The notes under the pieces are model-generated. The model searched no databases and had not been told where the DNA came from. It saw only the letters and a program-made list of their open reading frames with translations. This document shows, piece by piece, positions 8,964 to 17,525 of a DNA stretch of 64,000 nt; the stretch's first letter is position 1; each line of letters begins with the position of its first letter. The position numbers were made by a program, and so were the translations under genes. The stretch lies in assembly GCF_004340525.1 (NCBI RefSeq), contig NZ_SLWX01000005.1, positions 186,001 through 250,000 of the forward strand. The letters run 5' to 3'. Origin of the DNA: Chromatocurvus halotolerans (GTDB lineage Bacteria; Pseudomonadota; Gammaproteobacteria; Pseudomonadales; Halieaceae).

Positions 8964-10739
8964 ATGAGACCACCCACGCACAGGGCGAGAGCCGGAGCAC
9001 GCCTGCTGCTGTTGATCGCAGGCATTGCCCTGACCGTCAGCTGCGGCACATCACCCACACAGTCGCCGCTCCCCGCCGGCACAGTCGACGCCGCGGGCCC
9101 CACCGTCGAACGCGACGACAGTGCGCTGGAACAGGACTTTCGCCAGAGCCCCTACGCCGACCTGTTCGCGGACGCAGAGCGCGCCCTGGACGCGGGCGAC
9201 TGGATGGGCGCGCAGCTCGCACTGCCGCAGGCGGCGGGAACGGCGGATGTCGAATTCACCGCTTACGAGAACTACATCGCCGCGCGAATCGCCTGGCAGC
9301 GTGGGCAGCTGGCGCTGATGAGCGACTCCCTGGATGATCGCCTGCTGCCGCTGCTGTCCGACGGACTGGCAGTGAAAATACTGACATTGCAGCGTCAGCA
9401 GGCGACGCTGGAATCCCGCCATCTGGCGGCGTTCCGGCTCTCCCTGCGCCTGCTCGAGCATCTGCCCGGGGGCAGCGCCGACGCGGACAGCGCGTCCCTC
9501 GACGCCTGGCACGCGCTGCAGCGGCTGACGGCCACGCAGCTCAGGACCGCGGCCACGGACGCCGACAATGAGCGGGAGGCGGGCTGGCTGACCGCCGCCT
9601 ATCTTTCCCGCTTTGCCGACACGACCGATGACTGGCACGAGCGTTACCCGGAACACCCGGCCGGCCGCTTCCTGGCATCGGACAGCGACGTGGTCACGCC
9701 CCGCCGCGTCGCCCTGCTGCTGCCGCTCAGCGGACGGATTGCCGATGCCGCCGCCGCGGTGCGGGACGGCTTTATCAAGCACTATTTCGGCCAGCGCGCA
9801 GCGGGCGCCACGGAATGGGATCTGATCGTGCTGGACACGGCCGAGCACGCATCTCCGCGCGCGGCCTACAACGCCGCCATCGACAGTGGTGCCCAGCTGG
9901 TGGTGGGACCGCTGACCAAGGCCGCCGTTACCGACCTGCTGACCGCCGCCAAGCTGCCGGTGCCGGTCATTGCCCTGAATCGCGCTGACGGCAAAGCCGC
10001 GCCGGACGAGAGCAGCCTGCAGTTCGCGCTGGCACCGGAGGATGAAGCCGCGCAGATCGCCCGCCTGGCCTTCGCCGATGGCCACCGGCACGCCCTGATG
10101 GTCCGACCCGCCGGCGAGTGGGGCGACAAGATGGCGCAGGCGCTCACCGACAGCTGGACAGGGCTCGGCGGCACCATTGCCGCGAGGGCAACGCCCGGCA
10201 GTCGTGAAGCACATTCATCGAGCCTCGCCGAGGCGCTGGACCTCGAGGCCAGTCGCCAGCGCGGCATTGCACTGCGCCGCCAGCTGGGGCAGCCGATCGA
10301 GACCAGCGGCAGACGCCGGCAGGACCTTGACGCGGTCTTTGTTCTGGCTCCCACCGCCGCGGACGGGCGCTCGCTCAAGCCGCTGCTGGCCTACCATTAC
10401 GCCGGTGACCTGCCTGCCTACGCGACATCCTCAGCCAACAGCGACGAGAGCCGCACCCGGGAAAACGACCTCAACGGCCTCATACTGGTGGAAATGCCAC
10501 GGGTCCTCGGTCCTGACAGACAGGGCGCGGGCACCGCACTGCGTGGTGATGGCTACCAGCGCCTGAGTGCGCTGGGTGCGGATGCCTGTCGCCTGGCCAT
10601 GCTGGGCATGCGCCCTGATGCGGGCCGCGGCCCGATACTGCAGGGAGAGACGGGCTTTCTGTCCGTGAATGAGCGGCGACAGGTTGAGCGCGATCTCGAG
10701 CCGGCCGTTTTCGACCGAGGCGTCCTCCGCCGCCGCTGA
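8964..10739 (+). CDS. lpoA: Penicillin-binding protein activator LpoA
   Basis: LpoA is an outer-membrane lipoprotein that stimulates the peptidoglycan synthase PBP1a from the outside. The protein starts MRPPTHRARAGARLL at 8964 with AAGGA six bases upstream; it has a signal sequence ending in a lipobox-like TVSC. The N-terminal half is helical and TPR-like. The C-terminal half is a periplasmic-binding-protein fold (VALLLPLSGRIADAAAAVR, VVGPLTKAAV, PVIALN). At 591 residues it has the family size. It is divergent from rsmI across about 50 bases and heads lpoA-yraN-diaA-dolP, the standard order. Confidence 0.9.
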   Translation: MRPPTHRARAGARLLLLIAGIALTVSCGTSPTQSPLPAGTVDAAGPTVERDDSALEQDFRQSPYADLFADAERALDAGDWMGAQLALPQAAGTADVEFTAYENYIAARIAWQRGQLALMSDSLDDRLLPLLSDGLAVKILTLQRQQATLESRHLAAFRLSLRLLEHLPGGSADADSASLDAWHALQRLTATQLRTAATDADNEREAGWLTAAYLSRFADTTDDWHERYPEHPAGRFLASDSDVVTPRRVALLLPLSGRIADAAAAVRDGFIKHYFGQRAAGATEWDLIVLDTAEHASPRAAYNAAIDSGAQLVVGPLTKAAVTDLLTAAKLPVPVIALNRADGKAAPDESSLQFALAPEDEAAQIARLAFADGHRHALMVRPAGEWGDKMAQALTDSWTGLGGTIAARATPGSREAHSSSLAEALDLEASRQRGIALRRQLGQPIETSGRRRQDLDAVFVLAPTAADGRSLKPLLAYHYAGDLPAYATSSANSDESRTRENDLNGLILVEMPRVLGPDRQGAGTALRGDGYQRLSALGADACRLAMLGMRPDAGRGPILQGETGFLSVNERRQVERDLEPAVFDRGVLRRR

Positions 10740-10803
10740 CTACACTGCTGACAACACGGTCGGACAGGGCGGCCGCTAGCGGCTGGCAGCGAGGGCAAGG
10801 GGG

Positions 10804-11166
10804 ATGAAAACCGACGGCTATCATTACGAACGGGCATCCTGTGCGTGGCTTGCGCGGCAGGGCTGTCGCGTGCTGACCCGCAACTACCGCTGTCGTGTCG
10901 GCGAAATCGATGTCATAGCAGCCAGCGCCGAAACATTGCTGTTCGTTGAGGTGCGGGTCCGCACCAATCCCCGCTTCGCCAGCGCCGCGGCCTCCGTCGA
11001 CCCGCGCAAACAGCGGCGCCTGCTGCGCACGGCGTCGCACTATCTGCAGCGGCATTACCGGTCGGCGCAACCGCCCTGCCGCTTTGACGTGATAGTCTGG
11101 GAACCGGCGGCGGACTCCGGTAAGCTGCGTCCGCGCTGGATCAGGAACGCATTCTGGGCCGCCTGA
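10804..11166 (+). CDS. yraN: YraN family protein (UPF0102, endonuclease-like fold)
   Basis: This 120-residue protein belongs to UPF0102/YraN, predicted from fold to resemble Holliday-junction resolvase-type nucleases; its biochemical role is not established. Family features are the N-terminal ERASCAWLARQGCRVLTRNYRCRVGEIDVIA with the GEID motif, and FVEVRVR, in place of the more usual FVEVK. A G-rich AAGGGGG lies directly before the ATG. Its place between lpoA and diaA is conserved across Gammaproteobacteria. Gene size is normal. Confidence 0.93.
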   Translation: MKTDGYHYERASCAWLARQGCRVLTRNYRCRVGEIDVIAASAETLLFVEVRVRTNPRFASAAASVDPRKQRRLLRTASHYLQRHYRSAQPPCRFDVIVWEPAADSGKLRPRWIRNAFWAA

Positions 11167-11199
11167 GGCCCGCGCAGGTAACAACAGGACGGCGAGCGG

Positions 11200-11748
11200 G
11201 TGTCAGCGAGCGAGTACTTTCAGCAGGTCATCGACAGCGCGGTCATGTCCGTAGACGTGATCGCGGCCGCACTGGAGGTCGCCGCTGCGAGCGCCACACA
11301 ATCGCTGCTCGGCGGCGGAACGCTGTACTGCTGCGCGGTTGGCTGCGACCGGTCGCTGGCGCAGTTTGTCGCCGATCGCCTCATGTACCCGGTCGACGTC
11401 GACCGGCCGGCACTGCCGGCACTGGCGCTCACCGGCGTTGCGTCTGTGGCACCTGAGGACGCACCGTGGCGGGATGCCCGGGCCCTGGCCCGGGCAGGCG
11501 ACACGGTACTGTGTATCGACTCCAGCCCGGACGGCCACGTGCTGCAGCACGGCATCGCGGCGATGGCCGGGCGCGACGTGCAGTTTCTCGGCCTGACCCA
11601 CACCGGCATCAAGGATGTCGACAGCGCGGGAAAATACACTATCATCGCCGTCCCGGGCGACGCTCGCAGCCGTCTTCTGGGCCTGCAGGCACTGACACTC
11701 AACTGTCTGTGTCACCTGATTGAACAGCAGCTGTTCGGAGAAACCTAG
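11200..11748 (+). CDS. diaA: DiaA-like SIS-domain protein
   Basis: DiaA binds the initiator DnaA and promotes its assembly at the replication origin in E. coli. This 182-residue homologue is recognised by its position between yraN and dolP and by the SIS-domain end LLGLQALTLNCLCHLIEQQLF. It begins with GTG. The usual glycine-rich SIS motif (CGNGxSA) is replaced by CAVGCDRSL, and the protein is shorter than the 196 residues of E. coli DiaA. The fold is probably kept; loss of the sugar-phosphate pocket residues is visible. Whether it still binds DnaA is unknown. Confidence 0.8.
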   Translation: MSASEYFQQVIDSAVMSVDVIAAALEVAAASATQSLLGGGTLYCCAVGCDRSLAQFVADRLMYPVDVDRPALPALALTGVASVAPEDAPWRDARALARAGDTVLCIDSSPDGHVLQHGIAAMAGRDVQFLGLTHTGIKDVDSAGKYTIIAVPGDARSRLLGLQALTLNCLCHLIEQQLFGET

Positions 11749-11751
11749 CTC

Positions 11752-12351
11752 ATGATACAACCGCAATCGCCCCTACGAGCCGGCGCGCCCCTCATCGCCC
11801 TGCTTTGCACCCTGCTTCTGTGCAGCGGCTGCAGCCGCCTGCTGGTGGCGGTGGATTCCAATGCCATTAACGATCCCCCCGGAAAACGCACCATGGCGCA
11901 ACAGCTCGCCGACGAGAGCATCGAGCTCAAGGCCGTAGTGAACATGCATGCGGCGGACAGCAACTTCAAGGGCTCGCATATTGTCGCCGTGAGCTACAAC
12001 GGTTACGTCCTGCTGGCGGGCCAGGTGGCGAATGAAGCCCTCAAGAAGAAAGCGGCGGATGTCGTCCGCGATATCCGCCACGTGCGGCGCATTTACAATG
12101 AGCTCGAAGTCTCCGCCCCCACCGCCTCGCTGGTGCGCACCAGCGACACCTGGATTACCGCAAAAATCAAGAGCAGCCTGCTGGCAGGCAGTGATACACC
12201 GGGGCTGCGCACGAAGGTGGTCACAGAGAACGGCGTGGTCTACCTGATGGGAATGGTCACCCGGGAAGAGGGTGAGCGGCTGGCCCGGGCTGCTGCCGAT
12301 ATCTCGGGGGTGCAGCGGGTAGTACGCCTGTTTGAGATTATCGGCGCCTGA
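11752..12351 (+). CDS. dolP: BON-domain outer-membrane lipoprotein DolP
   Basis: DolP (YraP) is an outer-membrane lipoprotein with two BON domains that binds anionic phospholipid and supports envelope integrity and the BAM machinery in E. coli. The signal sequence LIALLCTLLLCSGC ends in a lipobox with Cys as the acylated residue. The first BON domain is near 45-115 (HIVAVSYNGYVLLAGQV) and the second near 122-195 (TKVVTENGVVYLMGMV). The 199 residues match the family. It begins three bases after the diaA stop and is the last gene of the group. Confidence 0.92.
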   Translation: MIQPQSPLRAGAPLIALLCTLLLCSGCSRLLVAVDSNAINDPPGKRTMAQQLADESIELKAVVNMHAADSNFKGSHIVAVSYNGYVLLAGQVANEALKKKAADVVRDIRHVRRIYNELEVSAPTASLVRTSDTWITAKIKSSLLAGSDTPGLRTKVVTENGVVYLMGMVTREEGERLARAAADISGVQRVVRLFEIIGA

Positions 12352-12353
12352 CC

Positions 12354-12743
12354 CTACTTGACAACCTTCAGACTGGGTTTGCGGGTTGCTCGCGTCGGCG
12401 CCTTTTCCGGACCCGGCGGCGGATTCTCCGGCGATTCCTCGGGATCAAACACCATGCCCTGGCCGTTCTCCCGGGCATAGATACCCAGCACCGCCGACAC
12501 TGGAAAGCTGACGTCCATCGGACGCCCACCGAACCGGCCATTGAAGCTCACACCGTGATTCGACAGGTGCAGATCGACCACTGCGCCCGGTGAGACGTTC
12601 AGTACGATCTGCCCGTCCTTCACGTAATCCCGGGGGACCTCGACATGCGCCTGTGTCGCATCGACAAGCACGTGGGGCGTGCAGTTGTTATCCACGATCC
12701 AGTCATACAGCGCGCGCAGCAGATAGGGACGGCTCGACTTCAA
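12354..12743 (-). CDS. sspB: ClpXP protease specificity-enhancing factor SspB
   Basis: SspB delivers ssrA-tagged proteins to the ClpXP protease. The protein reads KSSRPYLLRALYDWIVDNNCTPHVLVDA, then GQIVLNVSPGAV, FNGRFGG and AVLGIYARENGQGMVF, all family hallmarks. The acidic/proline-rich C-terminal tail ends PSLKVVK, matching the known ClpX-docking tail (E. coli LRVVK). The start is TTG at 12743, chosen because it aligns with the M-x-SSRPYL start of relatives. It follows sspA with a 33-base gap. Confidence 0.95.
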   Translation of the reverse strand: MKSSRPYLLRALYDWIVDNNCTPHVLVDATQAHVEVPRDYVKDGQIVLNVSPGAVVDLHLSNHGVSFNGRFGGRPMDVSFPVSAVLGIYARENGQGMVFDPEESPENPPPGPEKAPTRATRKPSLKVVK

Positions 12744-12775
12744 GGTGACAGTTTCCCGACAGCGGCAATCACAGC

Positions 12776-13408
12776 TTACAGGCGCATCTCGCGCTCTTGC
12801 TCCGACAGACTCTGCTGAAACGACTCACGGCCGAACAGCGAATCCATGTAGGCGAGCAGTGGCTTGGACTGCTTGCTCGGCCTGATATCGACACCGAGTG
12901 ACGGCAGGCGCCATAGAATGGGAGCGATGCAGCAGTCGACCAGAGTGAATTCATCATTCATGAAGAAAGGCTTTTCCGCGAAAATCGGGGCAATGCCCAG
13001 AATACTTTCCCTGAGCTCCTTGGTCGCTTTCTTCACCACGTTATCACTTCGCGAATTCTGGATGGACTCCATCAGCGTGCACCAGTCGCGCTCGATACGG
13101 CGCATGAACAGGCGACTCTCCGCACGCGCAACGGGATACACCGGGAGCAGGGGCGGATGCGGGAAACGCTCGTCAAGGTACTCCATCATCACGTGACTGT
13201 CGTAAAGTACCAGTTCGCGATCGACCAGAGTCGGCAGTGAATTGTAGGGGTTGATGTCTGCCAGTTCGGCAGGAGGATGGGCTGAATCAGACTCTACCAG
13301 GTCTACGGTCACGCCTTTCTCGGCAAGCACGATGCGTACCCGGTGACTGTAGTGGCTGCTGGGATCAGAAAAAAATACCATTGAGGACCGTTTGGCGACT
13401 ACGCCCAT
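12776..13408 (-). CDS. sspA: Stringent starvation protein A SspA
   Basis: SspA is a glutathione S-transferase-fold protein that binds RNA polymerase and affects stationary-phase and stress transcription; it lacks GST catalytic activity. The 210-residue protein has the thioredoxin-like N-terminal part ([44 protein letters not shown]) and a helical C-terminal part. The ATG at 13408 has AAGGA seven bases upstream and is preferred over the GTG just before it. It forms an sspA-sspB operon downstream of the bc1 genes. Confidence 0.95.
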   Translation of the reverse strand: MGVVAKRSSMVFFSDPSSHYSHRVRIVLAEKGVTVDLVESDSAHPPAELADINPYNSLPTLVDRELVLYDSHVMMEYLDERFPHPPLLPVYPVARAESRLFMRRIERDWCTLMESIQNSRSDNVVKKATKELRESILGIAPIFAEKPFFMNDEFTLVDCCIAPILWRLPSLGVDIRPSKQSKPLLAYMDSLFGRESFQQSLSEQEREMRL

Positions 13409-13495
13409 CACACTTTCCTTAGTGAAACACAGACTGGCTGCTGTTGTGGCTGGTCAGCGCCGGTTCCTTAAGGATACCAGCGCTGACCGGAATTG

Positions 13496-15520
13496 TCAGT
13501 GGATGTCTTTCCAGTACTCGCGATTGAGCAGCCAGGCAAACACAAAGAACACCGCAATAAAGAGGAGGGAGTAGATACCCATACGCTGTCTGTCGACCAG
13601 CATGGGTTCGCCGGTGTAGGCGAGAAAGTTGACGAGATCGTAGACGGCACCATCAAATTCTTCGTCATCCATGACGCCGGCCTCCGCGATTTCCAGCGAC
13701 CCACAGGGATCGGAATCCATGCCTTCGCCGCTCAACGGATCGATGCGGTCGCCGGTGGACGTTGCGGTACACTCGGGAAGCCCCTGCAGGCTCAGCAGGG
13801 CATGGGGCATGCCCACGTTCGGGAATACCCGATTATTGACGCCGTAGGGACGCGAGTCGTCACGGTAGAACGTACGCAGGTAGGTGTACAGCCACTCTGG
13901 CTGGCGCGCACGGGCGATCAGGGTGAGGTCCGGCGGCGCCGCCCCGAACCACACCTTGGCGCGGTCCCGGGGCATGGCATTGGTCATGAGATCACCGATC
14001 TTCTTCTCGGGATCGAACACCAGGTTTTCCATCACCAGGTCCTCGGGAATACCGAGATCGGTCGCCATGCGCGTGTAGCGTGCGTATTCCAGCGAATGGC
14101 AGCCCATGCAGTAGTTCATGTACAGCTTGGCGCCATTCTGCAGCGAGGGCTTGTCACGGGGATCCGCGTCGAACTCGTCGCAGGGAATGGTACCGCAGTC
14201 ATACGCCGACTCGGCCCCCACCACTTTCAGCGGCAGGAACGCGAGCGCGAGAATCAGCACCAGTCCGCCAAGACTGCCCAACGGCCCGATACCGCCATCC
14301 ATGGTGACGCGCTCGGGCACCGGCTTCGTCTTGTCCATGCTCGACCAGAACGGCATGGTCAGGAAGAAGGCAAAGTAGATGATGGTGCAGATCTGTGCCA
14401 GCACATTGCGCTCAGGCGTGGCCGGCTTGACACCGAGTACGCCCAGGATGATGAAGGACGCCACAAACACGACCAGCCACACCCGGGTGATCATGCCCCG
14501 GTACCGCCAGGAGCGCACGGGCGACCGATCCAGCCACGGCAGCAGGAAGGGAATGGCCACGGAGGCGGCGAAGGCAATAAAGCCCAGGAACTTGTCCGGC
14601 ACGGCGCGGAGCACCGTGTAGAACGGCGTGAAGTACCAGACCGGCGCAATGTGATCCGGTGTCTTCAGCGCGTTCGCTTCCTCGAAGTTGGCGTACTCGA
14701 GGAAGTAGCCGCCCATCTCCGGCATGAAGAACATGATGCCGCAGAACACGAACAGGAACACGCCGATCGCCTGCAGGTCGTGAACCGTGTAGTACGGGTG
14801 AAAAGCCACACCATCGAGGGGAACGCCATCCGGCCCCTTGTTCTTCTTGATGTCGACACCGTCGGGGTTGTTCGAGCCAACCTCGTGCAGTGCCAGCAGG
14901 TGGAGAACCACCAGCGCCAGCAGCACGATAGGCAGTGCCACAACGTGCAGTGCGAAGAAGCGGTTCAGCGTGATGCCTGAAATCAGGTAGTCGCCGCGAA
15001 TCCAGGTCACCAGATCCTCACCGACGACCGGTATGGCCCCGAACAACGAGATGATCACCTGCGCGCCCCAGTAGGACATCTGGCCCCAGGGCAGCACGTA
15101 ACCCACAAAGGCCTCTGCCATGAGTACGACAAAGATGAGCATGCCGAAAATCCAGATCAGCTCCCGGGGCTTCTTGTAGGAGCCGTAGATCAGGGCGCGG
15201 AACATGTGCAGGTAGACCACGACAAAAAACAGCGAGGCACCGGTGGAATGCATGTAGCGCAGGATCCAGCCGTAATCGACATCACGCATGATGTATTCGA
15301 CGGACGCAAAGGCGCGTTCGGCGCTGGGTGTGTAGTTCATGGTCAGCCAGATACCCGTCAACAGCTGATTGACCAGCACGAGCAGGGACAGGACGCCGAA
15401 GTAGTACCAGAGATTGAAATTCTTGGGCGCATAATACTGGCCCATATGCGTGTTCCACGCGCGCATGATGGGCAGACGATCGTCCACCCAGTCGCGCAAA
15501 CCGATCAACATGTTGCCCAT
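13496..15520 (-). CDS. petBC: Fused cytochrome b / cytochrome c1 of the bc1 complex
   Basis: One uninterrupted 674-residue frame encodes both cytochrome b and cytochrome c1 of ubiquinol-cytochrome c reductase. Residues 1 to about 405 are cytochrome b: heme-ligand histidines at 91, 105, 192 and 207, and the Qo motif PVWY at 293-296, the form common in beta/gammaproteobacteria. Residues about 406-437 (MDGG.. to LKVVGA) look like the c1 signal sequence, followed by the heme site CMGCH at 471-475, a candidate ligand Met in NVGMPHAL, and a C-terminal anchor helix (about 645-665). Most relatives have two genes; Bradyrhizobium fbcH is a known precedent for one polyprotein cleaved after export. It overlaps petA by one base. 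Confidence 0.95.
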   Translation of the reverse strand: MGNMLIGLRDWVDDRLPIMRAWNTHMGQYYAPKNFNLWYYFGVLSLLVLVNQLLTGIWLTMNYTPSAERAFASVEYIMRDVDYGWILRYMHSTGASLFFVVVYLHMFRALIYGSYKKPRELIWIFGMLIFVVLMAEAFVGYVLPWGQMSYWGAQVIISLFGAIPVVGEDLVTWIRGDYLISGITLNRFFALHVVALPIVLLALVVLHLLALHEVGSNNPDGVDIKKNKGPDGVPLDGVAFHPYYTVHDLQAIGVFLFVFCGIMFFMPEMGGYFLEYANFEEANALKTPDHIAPVWYFTPFYTVLRAVPDKFLGFIAFAASVAIPFLLPWLDRSPVRSWRYRGMITRVWLVVFVASFIILGVLGVKPATPERNVLAQICTIIYFAFFLTMPFWSSMDKTKPVPERVTMDGGIGPLGSLGGLVLILALAFLPLKVVGAESAYDCGTIPCDEFDADPRDKPSLQNGAKLYMNYCMGCHSLEYARYTRMATDLGIPEDLVMENLVFDPEKKIGDLMTNAMPRDRAKVWFGAAPPDLTLIARARQPEWLYTYLRTFYRDDSRPYGVNNRVFPNVGMPHALLSLQGLPECTATSTGDRIDPLSGEGMDSDPCGSLEIAEAGVMDDEEFDGAVYDLVNFLAYTGEPMLVDRQRMGIYSLLFIAVFFVFAWLLNREYWKDIH

Positions 15521-16119
15521 TACGCTGCCTCCGTATCGACGCCGACTACCAGGATGTTGTCACCCTCAAAGGAGTGTGGGGGCACCACCAGGTTGGTGGG
15601 GGCCGGGACGCCGGAGAACACACGTCCGGCAAGGTCAAATCTGGAACCGTGGCAGGGGCAGAAGAAGCCCCCCACCCATTTGTCGCCACCCAGATCGGCT
15701 GCACCGACTTCCGGGCGGAACGTCGGCGCGCAACCCAGGTGAGTACACAGGCCCTCGATCACCAGCAGATCGGGGCGCAGCGAGCGGCCCTTGCTGGTAA
15801 CGTACTCGGGCTGCTGGGAAACCACCTCGGAATTGGGGTCGCGCAGGAACTCATCCACTGTGTCGAGGAGCTCGAGTTGATCCTCGGTCCGGCGTACGAC
15901 ATAGACCGGCTTGCCGCGCCACTCCACGACGATCATCGCGCCCGGCTCGATCTTGCTGATGTCCGCCTTCACGGGCGCGCCCGCCGCCTTCGCCTTCGCT
16001 GACGGGTTCCAGGAGCCCAGAAAAGGCACGGCAATCGCAACCGCCCCTGCCACCCCGACGGCACTGGTGGCGGCTACCAGAAACCGCCGCCTTCCGTCGT
16101 TAACACCTTCAGTTGTCAT
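15520..16119 (-). CDS. petA: Ubiquinol-cytochrome c reductase iron-sulfur (Rieske) subunit
   Basis: The Rieske subunit carries the 2Fe-2S cluster that takes electrons from ubiquinol at the Qo site. Cluster ligands are in CTHLGC and CPCHGS. The N-terminus has a twin-arginine-like GRRRFLVAAT followed by a hydrophobic segment, the usual uncleaved anchor. The ATG at 16119 is preferred because GGGAG lies seven bases upstream and MTTEGVNDGRRRFL matches relatives; an upstream in-frame start at 16164 is possible but less likely. The product is 199 residues. Its TAA stop shares one base with the start of the cytochrome b-c1 gene. Confidence 0.96.
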   Translation of the reverse strand: MTTEGVNDGRRRFLVAATSAVGVAGAVAIAVPFLGSWNPSAKAKAAGAPVKADISKIEPGAMIVVEWRGKPVYVVRRTEDQLELLDTVDEFLRDPNSEVVSQQPEYVTSKGRSLRPDLLVIEGLCTHLGCAPTFRPEVGAADLGGDKWVGGFFCPCHGSRFDLAGRVFSGVPAPTNLVVPPHSFEGDNILVVGVDTEAA

Positions 16120-16290
16120 GATTTTCTCCCATAGTGTCCCGCTGGAGATGGACGTATCACACAAACGAATATCGGTCTTAAAAAGCGCTGAATACTAATG
16201 ACTTTGCTGTATTGATACAAGGAAAGTGCCCGCGAATCAGTGACTTTGTCACCCGGCGCCCATGGAAACAGATACACAACCCGGACACGA

Positions 16291-16319
16291 AAACGCCCGC
16301 CTGATAACAGAGCGGGCGC
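16291..16319 (-). terminator. Terminator after rplM-rpsI
   Basis: On the minus strand CGCCCGC and GCGGGCG form a seven-pair stem around an eleven-base loop, followed by TTTT. It lies about 40 bases after the rpsI stop and ahead of petA, separating the ribosomal and bc1 operons. Confidence 0.75.
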
Positions 16320-16359
16320 ATGATGTATCCACCGTCGCGGGGCAGTGCCCCAAGACGCG

Positions 16360-16752
16360 CTAGCGCTTGGAAAACTGCGGACGCTTGCGCGCCTTGCGCA
16401 GGCCGACTTTCTTTCGCTCCACCGCACGCGCATCCCGGGTGACGAAACCGGCGCCGCGCAGGGTACCGCGCAGGGACTCGTCGTAATCCATCAGCGCACG
16501 GGTGATGCCGTGGCGGATGGCGCCGGCCTGACCAAAGCTGCCGCCGCCCTCCACCGTCACGTTGATGTCGAACTTGTCTGTCAGGTCAACGACCTCAAGC
16601 GGCTGACGCACGATCATGCGTGCCACCTCACGACCGAAATACTGGTCGAGCGGACGCTTGTTGACGGTAATTGCGCCGCCGCCATTGCTGATGAAGACGC
16701 GCGCTGTCGAGGTCTTGCGACGTCCGGTACCGTAATACTGGGTTGCTGCCAT
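16360..16752 (-). CDS. rpsI: 30S ribosomal protein S9
   Basis: S9 is a small-subunit protein whose C-terminal tail reaches the P-site tRNA. The 130-residue protein begins [20 protein letters not shown] and ends [11 protein letters not shown], both diagnostic; the terminal SKR contacts tRNA in known ribosomes. It lies 12 bases after rplM in the universal rplM-rpsI operon and is followed by a terminator. Confidence 0.99.
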   Translation of the reverse strand: MAATQYYGTGRRKTSTARVFISNGGGAITVNKRPLDQYFGREVARMIVRQPLEVVDLTDKFDINVTVEGGGSFGQAGAIRHGITRALMDYDESLRGTLRGAGFVTRDARAVERKKVGLRKARKRPQFSKR

Positions 16753-16763
16753 TGGAGGGACCT

Positions 16764-17192
16764 TTATAGGTTGAGCGGTTGCGGCTGCTGGGCGGCGTGA
16801 GGATGCTCTCCGCCAGCATACACTTTCAGTTTGCTGAACATGGCGCGGCCCAGAGGGTTACGCGGCAGCATGCCCTTGACGGCGCGCTGAATGACACGCT
16901 CGGGCGCCTTGTCGATCAGCTTCTCGAAAGACATGGAGCGGATACCACCCGGGTAACCGGTGTGGTGGTAATACATCTTGTCAGTCGACTTGGCACCGGT
17001 AACGCGAATCTTCTCCGCGTTCACCACCACAATATAGTCGCCGGTGTCGACGTGAGGCGTGTATTCCGCCTTGTGCTTGCCGCGCAGCCGGTGCGCGATC
17101 TCGGACGCCAGCCGTCCCAGCGTCTTGCCATCGGCGTCGACCACGAACCAGTCGTGGCTGACAGACTCGGCTTTTGCGCTAAACGTTTTCAT
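16764..17192 (-). CDS. rplM: 50S ribosomal protein L13
   Basis: L13 is an early-assembling large-subunit protein. The 142-residue sequence [52 protein letters not shown] and the end [15 protein letters not shown] are standard for the family. It heads the rplM-rpsI operon, with a good promoter about 40 bases upstream of the start. In other bacteria the L13 leader is an autoregulatory site; no specific motif could be assigned here. Confidence 0.99.
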   Translation of the reverse strand: MKTFSAKAESVSHDWFVVDADGKTLGRLASEIAHRLRGKHKAEYTPHVDTGDYIVVVNAEKIRVTGAKSTDKMYYHHTGYPGGIRSMSFEKLIDKAPERVIQRAVKGMLPRNPLGRAMFSKLKVYAGGEHPHAAQQPQPLNL

Positions 17193-17232
17193 AACTGTGC
17201 TCGCCTTTGGGGGCAGTAATTAAAGAGCGCGA

Positions 17233-17261
17233 ATACTACTGAAAGCGCCAGGCCTTGACAA
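17233..17261 (-). promoter_or_regulatory. rplM-rpsI promoter
   Basis: The minus strand shows TTGTCA as -35 (17261-17256), a 17-base spacer and TAGTAT as -10 (17238-17233). Transcription would begin near 17226, about 34 bases ahead of the rplM ATG. Confidence 0.65.
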
Positions 17262-17350
17262 GCCCCTTTTGGTCTCGGATCGGCTCGGCGGACTTTCGCG
17301 CTCTGTAGCTGGGGGCATTGGGCTCTTTGGCCCGACAGAGGTCGAACTCT

Positions 17351-17471
17351 GTAGCCCGGCCGGTGCCCCGGAGCCGGGCGTTCGGGGCACGCCGTGAACT
17401 CATCCGTGAGGGCTCGGCGACGGCATCCATGCCGTCGACGGCCCCGAACGCCCGGCTCCGGGGCACCGGCC
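17351..17471 (+). repeat. Structured GTAG repeat element, copy 1 (forward)
   Basis: GTAG at 17351-17354 is followed by three bases and a 31-bp perfect inverted repeat (17358-17388 with 17441-17471). The 52-base tip (17389-17440) holds two hairpins: CTCA-TCCG-TGAG and an eight-pair stem CGACGGCA/TGCCGTCG with loop TCCA. Compared with the other copies, stem bases change in pairs while GGCTCGG and the final ACG of the tip stay the same. The bases flanking the stem are C on the left and T on the right, as in all copies. It lies about 90 bases upstream of the rplM promoter. Confidence 0.9.
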
Positions 17472-17525
17472 TGCATCGAGCGGGGCCCGGATCCGGAGGA
17501 CAGGACGTCGGGGGCGCAGTGTAGA

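Noticed and set aside
16165-16230. Promoter TTGTAT-17-TAGTAT upstream of petA
   Set aside because: The -35 match is only three of six bases; position is sensible but support is too weak to annotate.
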